A DNA stretch of 64,000 nt from an uncultured Erythrobacter sp. (GCF_947502395.1 NZ_CANMZM010000002.1:62001-126000), one strand, 5' to 3'; positions 51,969 to 61,656 are shown, counted from the first letter of the stretch. The notes: a model not told the origin generated them from the letters alone. Program-made: numbers and translations.

Positions 51969-51977
51969 TTCGCTCCC

Positions 51978-52100
51978 CTCATCCCCTCCCGCTCGCGGGA
52001 GGGGCAGTGAGACTTGCGAGCTTGCTCGCTAGTCGCAGCGGGGTGGGCCTTCTCAGGCCCATGCCCACCCCCAACCCCTCCCGCAGGCGGGAGGGGAGTT
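51978..52100. repeat. Composite intergenic repeat, copy B
   Basis: The block with GGGGCAGTGAGACTTGCGAGC and CTTGCTCGCTAGTCGCAGCG, then GGTGGGCCT, is followed by the GC-rich palindrome CCCTCCCGCAGGCGGGAGGG. The same two parts occur in reverse order at 42071-42189. It lies directly after infB, and the terminal palindrome could act as its terminator. Confidence 0.75.
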
Positions 52101-52103
52101 TAG

Positions 52104-54659
52104 TTACCCAACCTCCAGCGTCCGCTCGCGAAGCTCAACCTCGAAGACTTCAAGCTGGTCGCCCGGCTGGATGTCGTTCGTGTCTTCCAGAACCACGCCG
52201 CATTCAAGACCTGAGCGCACTTCGTCCACGTCGTCCTTAAACCGCCGCAGCGATGCGATTGTGGTCGCCGAAACGATAACATCGTCACGAGTGAGACGCG
52301 CGAACAGACCTTTGCGGATGACGCCTTCCTCGACGAGGAGACCAGCCGCTTTGTCGCGCTTGCCTGAACGGAACACTTCTTTGACGTGGGCACGGCCAAC
52401 AACGGTCTCGATCCGCTCTGGACCAAGCTCGCCGGCCATCTCTTTCGCAACGTCTGCTGTGAGGTGATAGATCACATCGTAATACATCATCCGCACGCCG
52501 TCGCGTTTCACAAGCTCACGCGCTTTTGCATTGGGACGAACGCCAAAGCCGATAATCGGCGCGTTGGACGCCGCCGCCAAAGTCACATCGCTTTCCGTGA
52601 TCGCGCCAACGCCTGCATGCAGGACGCGGGCCTTAATATCATCGGTTGAGATGTTGTGGAGCGCATTGACGATCGCCTCAACGCTGCCTTGCACGTCGGC
52701 TTTGACCAGAACCGGCCATTCGATGACGTTGCTCGCCAGATTGTTGAACATCGTATCGAAGGACGTAGGCGCAAGCGCGGTACGCTTCTCGGTTGCCTTT
52801 TCCTTACGATAGGCTGCCACTTCACGCGCGCGCTGCTCGTTCTCAACGACGGTCAGTCGGTCACCAGCCGATGGCACACCGCCAAGGCCAAGAACCTCAA
52901 CCGGCATCGATGGACCAGCTTCTTTGATCTGCTTGCCTTGGTCATTGACCACAGCACGCACACGGCCGCTTTGCGTGCCCACCACGAAGGTGTCGCCACG
53001 TTTAAGAGTACCGCGCGTCACAAGAACAGTCGCGACAGGACCACGGCCCTTATCAAGCTGCGCTTCGATCACTGTCGCATCGGCATCACGGTCAGGACGT
53101 GCTTTGAGCTCAAGCAGTTCGGCCTGAACATTGATCGCTTCAAGCAGGTCATCGAGACCGGTTTTCTTGATCGCAGAGATTTCAACATCCTGCACATCAC
53201 CCGAAAGCTTCTCAACGATGACTTCGTGTTCGAGCAGGCGGTTGCGGACATTGTCCGGGTTCGCCTCAGGCTTATCCATTTTGTTGATCGCAACGACCAT
53301 TGGAACGCCAGCCGCTTTAGTGTGCTTAATCGCCTCAATCGTTTGCGGCATGATGCCATCATCGGCAGCCACCACCAGAACAACGATATCTGTCACATTC
53401 GCACCGCGCTGACGCATCTCGGTAAAGGCTGCGTGGCCCGGCGTATCAAGGAATGTGATCTTTTGCTTATCCTTGGTCGTGATCTGATATGAACCGATAT
53501 GCTGCGTAATGCCGCCGGCTTCGCCTTTGGTCACATTGGCACCGCGAAGGGCGTCGAGCAGCGAGGTTTTGCCGTGATCGACGTGGCCCATGATGGTCAC
53601 AACCGGAGGACGCGGTTTTTGCGTCTCTTCTGGATCAACGTCCTCTTCAACCTGAATATCGACATCGGCCTCTGAGACTTTCTCGATATTGTGGCCGAAT
53701 TGTTCGACGAGCAGTTCTGCTGTGTCCTGATCGATGGTCTGGTTGACCGTGACCATCATATCGAGATTGAACAGCTCTTTGACGAGGTCCGCGCCTTTTT
53801 CACCCATGCGTTTTGCGAGTTCACCAACCGTGATGGCCTCTGGCACGATGACGTCGCGCACTTGCTTCTCACGCGGCTTCGATGAGCCACCGCCGCCTTG
53901 CATACGGCGTTCTTTTTCGCGCGCACGTTTAAGAGCGGCGAGTGAGCGCGCACGGCGACCTTCGTCCTCATTAAGCGCTTTCGTAACGGTCAGCTTGCCA
54001 GAGCGACGCTTGTCTTTGCCGCCGCCTGCGTTGGCAGCAGCGCCCTTGTCGTCTTTCTTCTTAGGTGCCTTTTTCTCGGGCTTCTTGGGCTCAGGTCGTG
54101 CGATTGGCGTAAACTTGCGAGCTGCCGGTGTCGGCGTACTCCTCTTAGCCTCGGCTGGCGCAGCTTCAGTAGCCTCTTGCGCAGCGGCAGCCTCTGCCTC
54201 CACTTGGACGGCAGCCTCTGCTTCTTGTTTGGCGCGCTCTTCTGCTTCGACCTTGGCCTTTCGATTATCTTCTTCGCGCTTTTTCTTGTCTTCGGCGTCC
54301 TGCTTGGCACGCTGATCATCGCGCTTGCGATTTTCTTCCGCCATGCGCAGGCGCTCTTCCTCTGCCTCACGCTGCATCCGAGCAACGCGCTCTTGCGGGG
54401 TTTCGGCCGCGGCCGCTGGCTTCTTGGGCGCAGGCGCTTTGGCCACCGGAGCCGGTGTGGGCTCAGGCGCTGGTGCAGGCGTTGGCTCTGGCGCAGGAGC
54501 AGGTGTCTCGCCGGGCTTCAAGAGCTTACGGCGGCGCTTAACCTCGACCGCCACCTTATTGGTGCGGCCGTGGCTAAAGGTCTGCTTGACCTCGCCAGCT
54601 TCCACCGCCTTTTTGAGGCCAAGTGGTTTTCGTGCTGGTTTTTTCTCTTCGTCGCTCAT
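52104..54659 (-). CDS. infB: Translation initiation factor IF-2
   Basis: An 851-residue GTPase that brings initiator tRNA to the 30S subunit. The N-terminal about 340 residues contain a basic [14 protein letters not shown] start, long Ala/Pro/Glu-rich low-complexity parts and the IF2_N region ([20 protein letters not shown]). The G domain has [12 protein letters not shown] (about 357), DTPGHAAF and NKMDK; domains II-IV follow with the conserved [17 protein letters not shown] and FGVRPNAKA. Gene order after ylxR and nusA is the normal one. Confidence 0.98.
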   Translation of the reverse strand: MSDEEKKPARKPLGLKKAVEAGEVKQTFSHGRTNKVAVEVKRRRKLLKPGETPAPAPEPTPAPAPEPTPAPVAKAPAPKKPAAAAETPQERVARMQREAEEERLRMAEENRKRDDQRAKQDAEDKKKREEDNRKAKVEAEERAKQEAEAAVQVEAEAAAAQEATEAAPAEAKRSTPTPAARKFTPIARPEPKKPEKKAPKKKDDKGAAANAGGGKDKRRSGKLTVTKALNEDEGRRARSLAALKRAREKERRMQGGGGSSKPREKQVRDVIVPEAITVGELAKRMGEKGADLVKELFNLDMMVTVNQTIDQDTAELLVEQFGHNIEKVSEADVDIQVEEDVDPEETQKPRPPVVTIMGHVDHGKTSLLDALRGANVTKGEAGGITQHIGSYQITTKDKQKITFLDTPGHAAFTEMRQRGANVTDIVVLVVAADDGIMPQTIEAIKHTKAAGVPMVVAINKMDKPEANPDNVRNRLLEHEVIVEKLSGDVQDVEISAIKKTGLDDLLEAINVQAELLELKARPDRDADATVIEAQLDKGRGPVATVLVTRGTLKRGDTFVVGTQSGRVRAVVNDQGKQIKEAGPSMPVEVLGLGGVPSAGDRLTVVENEQRAREVAAYRKEKATEKRTALAPTSFDTMFNNLASNVIEWPVLVKADVQGSVEAIVNALHNISTDDIKARVLHAGVGAITESDVTLAAASNAPIIGFGVRPNAKARELVKRDGVRMMYYDVIYHLTADVAKEMAGELGPERIETVVGRAHVKEVFRSGKRDKAAGLLVEEGVIRKGLFARLTRDDVIVSATTIASLRRFKDDVDEVRSGLECGVVLEDTNDIQPGDQLEVFEVELRERTLEVG

Positions 54660-54739
54660 GCTTGCTTCATTAGTCCTTCAAAAATCTCATTCTTGGCGCA
54701 GCAGTATCGCGCCGTAGCCGTGTCAGCGTTCGTTCAGCG

Positions 54740-55489
54740 TCAGGTGGGAGGGTCATTCCCCAAAAACCGCGAGAGGCGTGTCACTGCTTGGCCCACACGG
54801 CCAGAGGCAGACTTGCTCGTTTGAGAGCCGCCGGCCCGCGCCGAAACTCCCAAATGCACGACATTTTCGCGGCCCAATGCCACAGACAGAGCCTCTCGGT
54901 CCAGTGGCAAGACAGTTCCACGCACACCTGAACCTTCTTGGTCAGTGCCCACACGCCATGCTTGGTCCAACTTCTTGCGTCCATCCTCGCTGCTGTCGCT
55001 GGCGTGCAAGAGCAGCGCAATGCGCCCTGAACGGGCGTGTTCGGCAAGCTTGGCAGAGCCCATCACGATATTGCCACCGCGACGTTCGAGGCCAAGCCTG
55101 TCCAATAAGGTGCGAGTAAGCGCATCCTCGATCTGTTGCGCAAGTTGGTCGCTGTAGGAAAGTCTAGCGCGCTCACCATTTTCTTTGGCAGGACCACCTT
55201 TGAAAGCGCGCAGCAGCGCCTTCTTGAGATGGCCATCCGCCATCGCAGTTTCAAGCGCCGCACGGTCTGGCGCAATCCACGCGCCGCGACCTGGGGCCTT
55301 GCCCTGCGGGTCAGGCAGCACTTCACCGTCGGGTGAAATGGCAAGCCGGATAAGTTCTTCGCGCGGAAAACTCTCCCCGCAAAGGACACATTTACGTGTG
55401 GCACAGGGCCGCTCACTCCCGGAATCGCTTCCGGGAGGGCTTTTTTCAGTGATGTCGGAGCTTACGCACTCATTGTGGGGAGTCCGCAT
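54740..55489 (-). CDS. ylxR: YlxR-domain RNA-binding protein (DUF448, with L7Ae-like part)
   Basis: A 249-residue protein. Residues about 25-100 are the YlxR domain with the signature CATRKCVLCGESFPREELIR and GKAPGRGAWIAPDRAALETA; residues about 130-235 resemble an L7Ae/YlxQ module (GNIVMGSAKLAEHARSGRIA). The fusion of the two is common in alphaproteobacteria. YlxR binds RNA and can act with RNase P in other bacteria; its exact role here is not known. ATG 55489 overlaps the end of nusA by 20 bp, and infB follows 80 bp downstream. Confidence 0.92.
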   Translation of the reverse strand: MRTPHNECVSSDITEKSPPGSDSGSERPCATRKCVLCGESFPREELIRLAISPDGEVLPDPQGKAPGRGAWIAPDRAALETAMADGHLKKALLRAFKGGPAKENGERARLSYSDQLAQQIEDALTRTLLDRLGLERRGGNIVMGSAKLAEHARSGRIALLLHASDSSEDGRKKLDQAWRVGTDQEGSGVRGTVLPLDREALSVALGRENVVHLGVSARAGGSQTSKSASGRVGQAVTRLSRFLGNDPPT

Positions 55490-57143
55490 CGGCGGCCTCC
55501 TGAGTTGAGGCGTCTGCTGCTGGTTCCCCGTCTGCGGAGGCAGACAGATCATCTTCGTCTTCGAACCAGTGCGCACGCGCAGCCATGATAATTTCGTTGC
55601 CCTGCTCTTCGGTGAGGCCATACTCACCCAGAACACCGCCTTTGTCCTGCTCGCGTTGTGGCGGACGCCGCATTGGGGGTCCGTCAGGGTTATTGCGGCG
55701 ACGCGGTGCTTCGCGTTTCTTGGCGATCAATTCATCGGTCGCAAGGTCTGCCACATCGTCGAGTGTCTTAAGACCGGCCTTACCCAACGTGACCAGCATC
55801 GCTTCAGAAAGGTGCGGCAGTTCAGCAATCGCGTCTTCGACGCCCAGTTCACGGCGCTGCGTACGGAAAGCTTCCTCCGCACGCTGGATCGCTTCAAGAG
55901 CACGGCTTTGGAGTTCCTCAGCGAGTTCTTCGTCAAAGCCTTCGATGGAAGCCAGTTCAGCGAGTTCGACGTAAGCAACTTCCTCAAGCTCAGCGAAGCC
56001 TTCCGCCACGAGAAGCTGCGAGAGGGTTTCATCAACGTCGAGCTCTTCTTCGAACATCTTGGAGCGCTCAGCGAACTCTTTCGAGCGTTTTTCGCTGGCC
56101 TCTTCCTCGGTCATGATGTCGATTTGCTGCGCGGTCAGCTGGCTTGCGAGACGCACGTTTTGACCACGGCGACCAATCGCAAGCGAAAGCTGATCGTCAG
56201 GGACAACCACTTCGATGCGGCCATCGTCTTCGTCAAGAACCACGCGGGCAACCGTTGCAGGCTGAAGCGCGTTCACGATGAAGGTCGCAGCATCGTCAGA
56301 CCATGGGATGATATCGATCTTCTCGCCCTGGAGCTCTTGCACCACGGCCTGAACGCGCGAACCTTTCATACCCACACAGGCACCAACCGGATCGATTGAA
56401 CTGTCGTGAGAGATCACGCCGATCTTAGCGCGCGAACCCGGATCGCGGGCGGCGGCTTTGATCTCGATAATGCCGTCGTAAATCTCGGGCACTTCCTGAG
56501 CGAACAATTTGCGCATGAAATCAGGCGCTGCACGGCTGAGGAAAATCTGAGGCCCACGATTGTTGCGCTCAACCTTAGTGATGAGAGCGCGAACACGCTC
56601 ACCCACACGGGCGGCTTCACGCGGGATTTGTTGGTCGCGGCGGATAACGCCTTCTGCGCGGCCAAGGTTGACGATCACATGGCCGAACTCGACCGATTTG
56701 ATAACGCCAGTGATAACTTCACCAGCGCGGTCCTTGAACTCTTCGAACTGGCGCTCACGCTCTGCATCGCGGACCTTTTGGAAGATCACCTGCTTTGCGG
56801 ACTGCGCATCGATACGACCAAGATCCACCGGAGGCAGCGGGTCAACGATAAAGTCGCCAAGCGCTGCGCCTTCTTGCAGTTTTTGACCCTGCTTCAGGTC
56901 CACCTGTTTAAAGTAGTCTTCGACCTCTTCAACCACCTCAACCACGCGCCACAGCGTCAGATCGCCAGTGACCGGGTCAAGCTTTGCGCGGATGTCATTT
57001 TCCGCACCATAGCGATTGCGCGCAGATTTCTGGATCGCTTCTTCCATCGCTTCGATCACGATAGATTTGTCGATCATCTTTTCCGACGCAACGGAGTTCG
57101 CGATTGCGAGCAATTCTGCCTTATTGGCGGAAATAGCACTCAT
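55470..57143 (-). CDS. nusA: Transcription termination/antitermination factor NusA
   Basis: A 557-residue RNA polymerase-binding factor. Order of parts: N-terminal domain (MSAISANKAELLAIANSVAS; IVIEAMEEAIQKSARNRYGA), S1 domain (about 130-200, DRAGEVITGVIKSVEFGHVI), two KH domains (GACVGMKGSRVQAVVQELQG; LSLAIGRRGQNVRLASQLTA) and a C-terminal acidic/AR-like helical region. The tail beyond residue 500 is polar. It overlaps rimP by one base (TGATG) and ylxR by 20 bases. Confidence 0.98.
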   Translation of the reverse strand: MSAISANKAELLAIANSVASEKMIDKSIVIEAMEEAIQKSARNRYGAENDIRAKLDPVTGDLTLWRVVEVVEEVEDYFKQVDLKQGQKLQEGAALGDFIVDPLPPVDLGRIDAQSAKQVIFQKVRDAERERQFEEFKDRAGEVITGVIKSVEFGHVIVNLGRAEGVIRRDQQIPREAARVGERVRALITKVERNNRGPQIFLSRAAPDFMRKLFAQEVPEIYDGIIEIKAAARDPGSRAKIGVISHDSSIDPVGACVGMKGSRVQAVVQELQGEKIDIIPWSDDAATFIVNALQPATVARVVLDEDDGRIEVVVPDDQLSLAIGRRGQNVRLASQLTAQQIDIMTEEEASEKRSKEFAERSKMFEEELDVDETLSQLLVAEGFAELEEVAYVELAELASIEGFDEELAEELQSRALEAIQRAEEAFRTQRRELGVEDAIAELPHLSEAMLVTLGKAGLKTLDDVADLATDELIAKKREAPRRRNNPDGPPMRRPPQREQDKGGVLGEYGLTEEQGNEIIMAARAHWFEDEDDLSASADGEPAADASTQEAADADSPQ

Positions 57144-57721
57144 CAGTCGTCTGCCTTCTCTTTGGTTTCTTCTTCAATTTCGTCAGCGCCGCTTGCATCA
57201 AGCGGCTGGGTCGCAGCGATAAGCGCGTCTGTGAGGACAAGCTTTGCACTGTGAATTTGGCCCTGCGGGAGAGAAACCTCGCCCGTCTTGGAATCAGTGA
57301 GCGTCACTATACCACCATCAATGCCGGTAAGCTCGCCTTTAAACACACGTTTGCCGGTATCTTCACCTGACCAGCCTTTGGTCATAACAATGCGCGCCTC
57401 GTGCCCTGCCCATTTGGCAAAGTCTTTGTCACGAGTCAGCGGGCGATCGATCCCGGGTGAGGAGACCTCAAGGTGATACGCGCCTTCTATCAGAACTTCG
57501 CCCACTTCTTCGCGCGCATCCATCATTTCGGACACACGGCGCGAAAGCGCAGCGCATTGCTCAATGATCAACTGACCTGTCGCGGGATCTTCGGCCATAA
57601 TCTGCAAAGCCTCACCGCCCTCGCCAGCTTCGGAGGGCATCATCGCCACGCGCACCAACTCAAACCCAAGCGCTTTCGCTTCGGGTTCAATCAGGGTGGT
57701 AAGGCGGGCAAGATCAGTCAT
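57143..57721 (-). CDS. rimP: Ribosome maturation factor RimP
   Basis: A 192-residue protein for late 30S assembly. The N-terminal domain carries LIEPEAKALGFELVRVAMMP and the motif YHLEVSSPGIDRPLTRDKDF, which is the family signature; the C-terminal SH3-like part is KGELTGIDGGIVTLTDSKTG. ATG 57721 gives MTDLARLTTLIEP; four extra in-frame residues upstream are less likely. It is the first gene of the rimP-nusA-ylxR-infB operon, so the operon promoter should lie between 57722 and 57878. Confidence 0.95.
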   Translation of the reverse strand: MTDLARLTTLIEPEAKALGFELVRVAMMPSEAGEGGEALQIMAEDPATGQLIIEQCAALSRRVSEMMDAREEVGEVLIEGAYHLEVSSPGIDRPLTRDKDFAKWAGHEARIVMTKGWSGEDTGKRVFKGELTGIDGGIVTLTDSKTGEVSLPQGQIHSAKLVLTDALIAATQPLDASGADEIEEETKEKADD

Positions 57722-57878
57722 GCAGTTCGGCAAATACTCAATATGTGTGTGACAAAGCCGTTTCGTGCCGGCCCCTGTTTGGCGCCAGCCCCTTCAGTGT
57801 TCGACCATGTCTGGATGAGGGGCAAATAGGCGCAATAAAACGCTTTGACAAGGCCCGTTTGAAAAAGCGCACCAGGCC

Positions 57879-58367
57879 TTAGCGTGAGCCTGTGACCCAT
57901 TGCTTTGCTTGCGACCGAAGCCAGGAAAACTCTTCGGCCTGATAGGTTTCCGCAAAGTGGCGTATGGTCAAAACGTCCTGGTGTGCGACTGGTGGATCGA
58001 AAAGCAGTCCGTTGACCCCGCCTTTCGGAACCTGAGCCCTACGCACCACTTCGCAAAAGAGCTCTTCCCCGGCGATTTGCAGGAAGCCAGTTTCACTCAC
58101 ATCCAGGGGCTCCTCGAGGCCGACCTGTGCTCCAGTACACGATAGGTCAACAAGAATGCAGGTGTGCGTGCCATAGAGCGATACGAACTTGGCGGGCACG
58201 GACAAGCGTAGGCGAGGCGCCCCTCTTCTCCCGATCGGGATGCCGCATTCGGTGGTGTGCAGCAAAGGTGTGCGCACCGTCTTCGCATGATCTGATGAGG
58301 CAATGCCCGCAGCCGCAAGACCTTCTGGATCGGAAAATTGACGTCGAAGAGGGGATACCGCGCTCAT
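57879..58367 (-). CDS. PilZ-domain protein
   Basis: A 162-residue protein whose region about 45-130 is a PilZ domain: the RxxxR-like start RRGAPRLRLSVPAKFVSLYG and the (D/N)xSxxG motif in ILVDLSCTGAQVGLEEPLDV. These residues bind c-di-GMP in active PilZ proteins; here the basic box is RRGAPR, so binding is plausible but not certain. It is a possible c-di-GMP receptor in a genome that also has a Lap-type adhesin system, although the two loci are far apart. Confidence 0.85.
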   Translation of the reverse strand: MSAVSPLRRQFSDPEGLAAAGIASSDHAKTVRTPLLHTTECGIPIGRRGAPRLRLSVPAKFVSLYGTHTCILVDLSCTGAQVGLEEPLDVSETGFLQIAGEELFCEVVRRAQVPKGGVNGLLFDPPVAHQDVLTIRHFAETYQAEEFSWLRSQAKQWVTGSR

Positions 58368-58487
58368 AGCGCTTGAGCACTAAAACAAAGTGGTCAAGCC
58401 TGAGCCAATCAGAGGCTAAGTGGGATCACCTATGTGGAACGCCAGAAAGGCAAAAAAGGCCGAACTGCCTTACCCCTCCCATAGACG

Positions 58488-58808
58488 CTAATCAGCGTTG
58501 TCACCCCAGCCGCCGCCGCTCCGTCGGTCGTTCGACGATCGAGAGCGAGAAGAGTCATTGCCGCCAGAACCGTATCCCCAACCATCTTGAGCTAGCTCGT
58601 GGTCACGCTGAGCGGCACGCGCTTCTTCGATGGCTCTTTCACCCAGTTGAGCAGCACGTTCGGTTGCCCCTTCGGCAACTTTGGGTGCGACATAGGAAGC
58701 GCCTGCGGTCAGAATGAATACCAGACCAAACCCGACAAGCAGGACGGCACCGATAATGAAGCGAACCATTCCTGTAAAACTATCGACCAGATCAACAAGA
58801 ACCCGCAT
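58488..58808 (-). CDS. Small membrane protein of unknown function
   Basis: A 106-residue protein with one strong transmembrane segment (MVRFIIGAVLLVGFGLVFIL near residues 13-33), then an Ala/Glu/Arg-rich helix (VAEGATERAAQLGERAIEEA) and a Gly/Ser/Asn-rich tail (GWGYGSGGNDSSRSRSSNDR). No family is recognised. The ATG at 58808 removes an unlikely Phe/Arg-rich upstream extension. It resembles small envelope proteins of sphingomonads. Confidence 0.65.
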   Translation of the reverse strand: MRVLVDLVDSFTGMVRFIIGAVLLVGFGLVFILTAGASYVAPKVAEGATERAAQLGERAIEEARAAQRDHELAQDGWGYGSGGNDSSRSRSSNDRRSGGGWGDNAD

Positions 58809-58962
58809 TTCGTTTTCCTCAAATTTGCCTGAGCCGCACACCCGGAGCATGCGAAAGAAGAACATTTAGCGGAAACGGGTAAAAGAGCTGTAAAAGTGAG
58901 GACTCACGGTGAAGGCCAGCGAATTCAGCAAACCCAAAGTGCCTTGTTCTACCGGCCGGAAT

Positions 58963-59087
58963 ATCTGTGTTAAGTCAGATCAGGGCCATGAGGTGGGAAC
59001 ATCAATAAAAAATCCAGGTAGCTGCCTGCGCCGTGCGCGGACAACTGCCTTAGGATGAATGGTTCCCAGCCTGACTTATGCTAAGAT
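58963..59087. ncRNA. Possible structured RNA or hairpin element (about 125 nt)
   Basis: Nested complementary segments suggest one long interrupted hairpin: ATCT 58963-58966 with AGAT 59084-59087; TAAGTCAG 58971-58978 with CTGACTTA 59071-59078; TGGGAAC 58994-59000 with GTTCCCA 59062-59068; ATCCAGG 59012-59018 with CCT 59048-59050 and GGAT 59053-59056. Closing stem, large internal loop and apical stem recall 6S RNA, but no family could be assigned and the strand is unknown. A miniature transposable element is the alternative. No protein gene fits here. Confidence 0.4.
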
Positions 59088-59117
59088 GTAGGGGCAAATG
59101 TGGAGACGCATCGGGGC

Positions 59118-59321
59118 CTAGACTGTCGCAGCGCGACGAATGCGCGCCTCCTTGAGACTAGAAAGTTGGTCAATCTCAACCTGAGATGCTTTGCCTCGCG
59201 CACGATCGCGCGCAACTTTTCGAGACAAAAAGGACAGCAGACGGTCGTTTTCCCAACTGGAAACAATCTCGTCGTCCGCCTCATCACGCGGCTCTCCTGA
59301 AATGTTGGCAGGTTTCGTCAT
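59118..59321 (-). CDS. Hypothetical protein, 67 residues
   Basis: A small charged protein (MTKPANISGEPRDEADDEIV then SSWENDRLLSFLSRKVARDR, with a basic helical end). No domain is recognised. The start ATG is followed by a normal-looking coding composition. A Fur-box-like sequence lies 45-59 bp upstream, which may mean iron control. Confidence 0.5.
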   Translation of the reverse strand: MTKPANISGEPRDEADDEIVSSWENDRLLSFLSRKVARDRARGKASQVEIDQLSSLKEARIRRAATV

Positions 59322-59365
59322 AAGTGCCCCATATCAGTAATACACTTAAGGAGAATTGAACACAA

Positions 59366-59380
59366 TGATAATGATTGTCA
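59366..59380. promoter_or_regulatory. Fur-box-like sequence
   Basis: TGATAATGATTGTCA resembles part of the Fur box (GATAATGATAATCATTATC). It lies upstream of the 67-residue gene at 59118-59321 and downstream of the membrane GAF-like gene. The match is partial. Confidence 0.3.
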
Positions 59381-59395
59381 ACAAGCGGCGGTGCT

Positions 59396-60547
59396 TCAAT
59401 CAGGGGGCTGGCCGCAAAGTACGATCAACCGAGCGCTCGATGCGATGCTTTCAAGAGCCTCCACATTGCGCCTCCTAAGGTCGTAAGCCCGTCGGTCTGA
59501 CTTTGTCATGCGTTGGAGTTCCTCTTCACTTTTCACTTCGGCAAACGTGTTTCTTTGGCTTGATGTAGCAGTTAAGATACCCCAAACTTCTTGTCCGTTT
59601 TGCATTTCGCTTTCTTGCAGAATACCAACCGACATGACAGAGCCGAAGCTATCGGGTTCAAGTGTTTTGGCGCCTTGCGGTGGAGTATATTTGGTCCGGT
59701 TTGCAACGGTGGTCGCGTCGCTAACAACCACCACGTTCGTGTCCGGGATTTCCCCGGCGTTTTTGATGTAAGCCTCTACCTCGGCCCAAGCGTAGCCTGA
59801 AAAACTCTCGTTGCGTCCGATTGGTTGATGCGTTTTCAGTGGTCGATTCTCATCCGTGGTGCACTGTGCCACCCGGATCATCTGATTTTTGTTGGGCATC
59901 ACTTTCCAAATAGAGAAGGTCAGAAAATCATCTTGCACTTTCCAGTTCAAGGCACTCTTTATTTCACGGTACACAGCGCCAAGGTAGCTTTTGGCGGCGG
60001 TTTCTTGATCCGCGCCAAAGGCAAGTGCCTCAATCATAGTGTTGATTCCTTCTTGCTGTGCAACGGCAAGAGCCTCGCGGCGACTGGATGAATCCTTGAA
60101 AGTGTCACGCAGCTCAGAGAGCCGGCCATCCGATTTTGCCCAACCATCCAAAAGTTTATTGTTTAGTGAAACCGCACTATGCGCGGCAGCAGCCATTGGA
60201 GCCGCGTCAACTTCCGAAAGAACGCCTGCTATTCCAGCGACAGACAAGGCACCAAGAACCAAGAAGATCACCCAATCTGGAATTCCCCCTTGCTGGGTAT
60301 GGGAAAAAGCGATCGTTACCGCCGCTGCGACCGGAACTAGACTTATAAACCTGCGGACCCATGAATTCCGCCGCAGGAAATCGCCAACCTTGGTTGAGGT
60401 CCCCAAACTCTCGGTTCGCACCTCTCTCCGTATGTCGCTCAGCTCACTCTGAAGCTCTTTTTCCGCATCCTCTCTGACACGACGCTTGTTCGCAATCACA
60501 AGCTGATCATACACCCAAAGCCAAAATTTATTGGTTATCCGCCCCAT
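59396..60547 (-). CDS. Membrane-anchored protein with GAF-like domain
   Basis: A 383-residue protein. The N-terminal 60 residues are charged and helical (EDAEKELQSELSDIRREVRT), two transmembrane helices follow (about 66-83 and 91-111), then a helical linker and a soluble domain (about 200-350) with a GAF-like pattern: FSIWKVMPNKNQMIRVAQCT, SFSGYAWAEVEAYIKN, VVVVSDATTV and SFGSVMSVGILQ. No catalytic domain is attached. Base composition is less GC-rich than the flanking core genes, suggesting transfer. It could be a membrane sensor or effector that binds a small ligand; the assignment is tentative. Confidence 0.65.
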   Translation of the reverse strand: MGRITNKFWLWVYDQLVIANKRRVREDAEKELQSELSDIRREVRTESLGTSTKVGDFLRRNSWVRRFISLVPVAAAVTIAFSHTQQGGIPDWVIFLVLGALSVAGIAGVLSEVDAAPMAAAAHSAVSLNNKLLDGWAKSDGRLSELRDTFKDSSSRREALAVAQQEGINTMIEALAFGADQETAAKSYLGAVYREIKSALNWKVQDDFLTFSIWKVMPNKNQMIRVAQCTTDENRPLKTHQPIGRNESFSGYAWAEVEAYIKNAGEIPDTNVVVVSDATTVANRTKYTPPQGAKTLEPDSFGSVMSVGILQESEMQNGQEVWGILTATSSQRNTFAEVKSEEELQRMTKSDRRAYDLRRRNVEALESIASSARLIVLCGQPPD

Positions 60548-60606
60548 GCAGCATGTAAAAGCTCTACTAAAACTAAAGTCAAGATCCGGTTTATGTTGAG
60601 TAAATG

Positions 60607-61656
60607 TTAGCCCTCATCCATCAGACTGTGCTTCTTGATCGCATGACGCAATTGATCATAGCTTAGCCCCAAAGCCTTGGCCGTCTGCCGTTGGTTCCAG
60701 CGATGCTTGCCTAAGGCGTGCTCAACAATGGCACGTTCATGGGCATCGACCGCAACCCGTAGATCGTCAACCGTTTCGAACTGGACACTTGGGGGAGGCA
60801 ACGCTGCTGTTGGCGGTGCAGCTTCGCTTGGTACAGGCCCGCCCGTACCTTCTGAGCGGCGATGCGGAGGCGCCGCGGGTTTCCACGGGCTTTCAAACGG
60901 ATCAAACTGCACATGAGCGATGGGAGTTGCTGGATCATCCCAGCGATAGACCGCGCGTTCGACCACATTTCTTAGCTCACGCACATTGCCAGGCCACTGA
61001 TAGTTCTCAAGGTTCTCCATGACATGCGGCGCAAAGCCGGGCCACCCAAACCATTCGAGTTCGGTTGCCATCCGGCGGGCAAAGTACTCTGCCAAAACCG
61101 CAATATCACCATCACGCACCCGCAAGGGCGGCAAGGTGATCACTTCGAAGCTCAAACGATCAAGAAGATCAGCGCGAAACTCTCCGCTGTCGGCAAGCGC
61201 CGGGAGGTCATCATTGGTCGCCGCGACAATGCGCACATCAACGCGGATCGGGCGCGAGGAACCAATGCGCGTGACCTCGCCATATTCGACCGCCCTCAGC
61301 AGCCTTTCTTGTGCGCCCATCGACAGCGTGCCCAATTCGTCGAGGAACAGCGTGCCCTTGTCGGCTTCTTCAAACCGACCGGCGCGCGCTTTGGTAGCCC
61401 CGGTGAAGGCCCCCGCTTCGTGGCCAAAGAGTTCGGCCTCGATCAGCGTCTCAGGAAGCGCTGCGCAATTCATGGTGACGAGCGGCTCGTCCCAGCGATT
61501 GGAAAGGCGATGAAGGCGTTCGGCGATCAATTCCTTGCCGGTTCCGCGCTCCCCAATGACGAGCACCGGGCGCTGCATTGGAGCGGCTCTTGAGGCGCGC
61601 TCGACCGCATCCAGAAAGGCCCCGGACTGGCCGATAAACTGGTTCTCGCGCTCCAT
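60607..61656 (-). CDS. pspF: Phage shock protein operon activator PspF
   Basis: A 349-residue sigma-54 activator. The AAA+ domain (about 5-240) has Walker A GERGTGKE, the GAFTGA loop (in HEAGAFTGATKARAGRFEEA) that contacts sigma-54, and Walker B GTLFLDELG. A proline-rich linker follows. The C-terminal Fis-type HTH is HRWNQRQTAKALGLSYDQLR. It has no receiver domain, as in PspF, which is held inactive by PspA. It is transcribed divergently from the psp operon, with the activator site and sigma-54 promoter between them. Confidence 0.95.
   Translation of the reverse strand: MERENQFIGQSGAFLDAVERASRAAPMQRPVLVIGERGTGKELIAERLHRLSNRWDEPLVTMNCAALPETLIEAELFGHEAGAFTGATKARAGRFEEADKGTLFLDELGTLSMGAQERLLRAVEYGEVTRIGSSRPIRVDVRIVAATNDDLPALADSGEFRADLLDRLSFEVITLPPLRVRDGDIAVLAEYFARRMATELEWFGWPGFAPHVMENLENYQWPGNVRELRNVVERAVYRWDDPATPIAHVQFDPFESPWKPAAPPHRRSEGTGGPVPSEAAPPTAALPPPSVQFETVDDLRVAVDAHERAIVEHALGKHRWNQRQTAKALGLSYDQLRHAIKKHSLMDEG

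Noticed and set aside
58963..59087. Calling the structured region 6S RNA outright
   Set aside because: Only the general fold is similar; no conserved sequence or neighbour was recognised and the strand is unknown.
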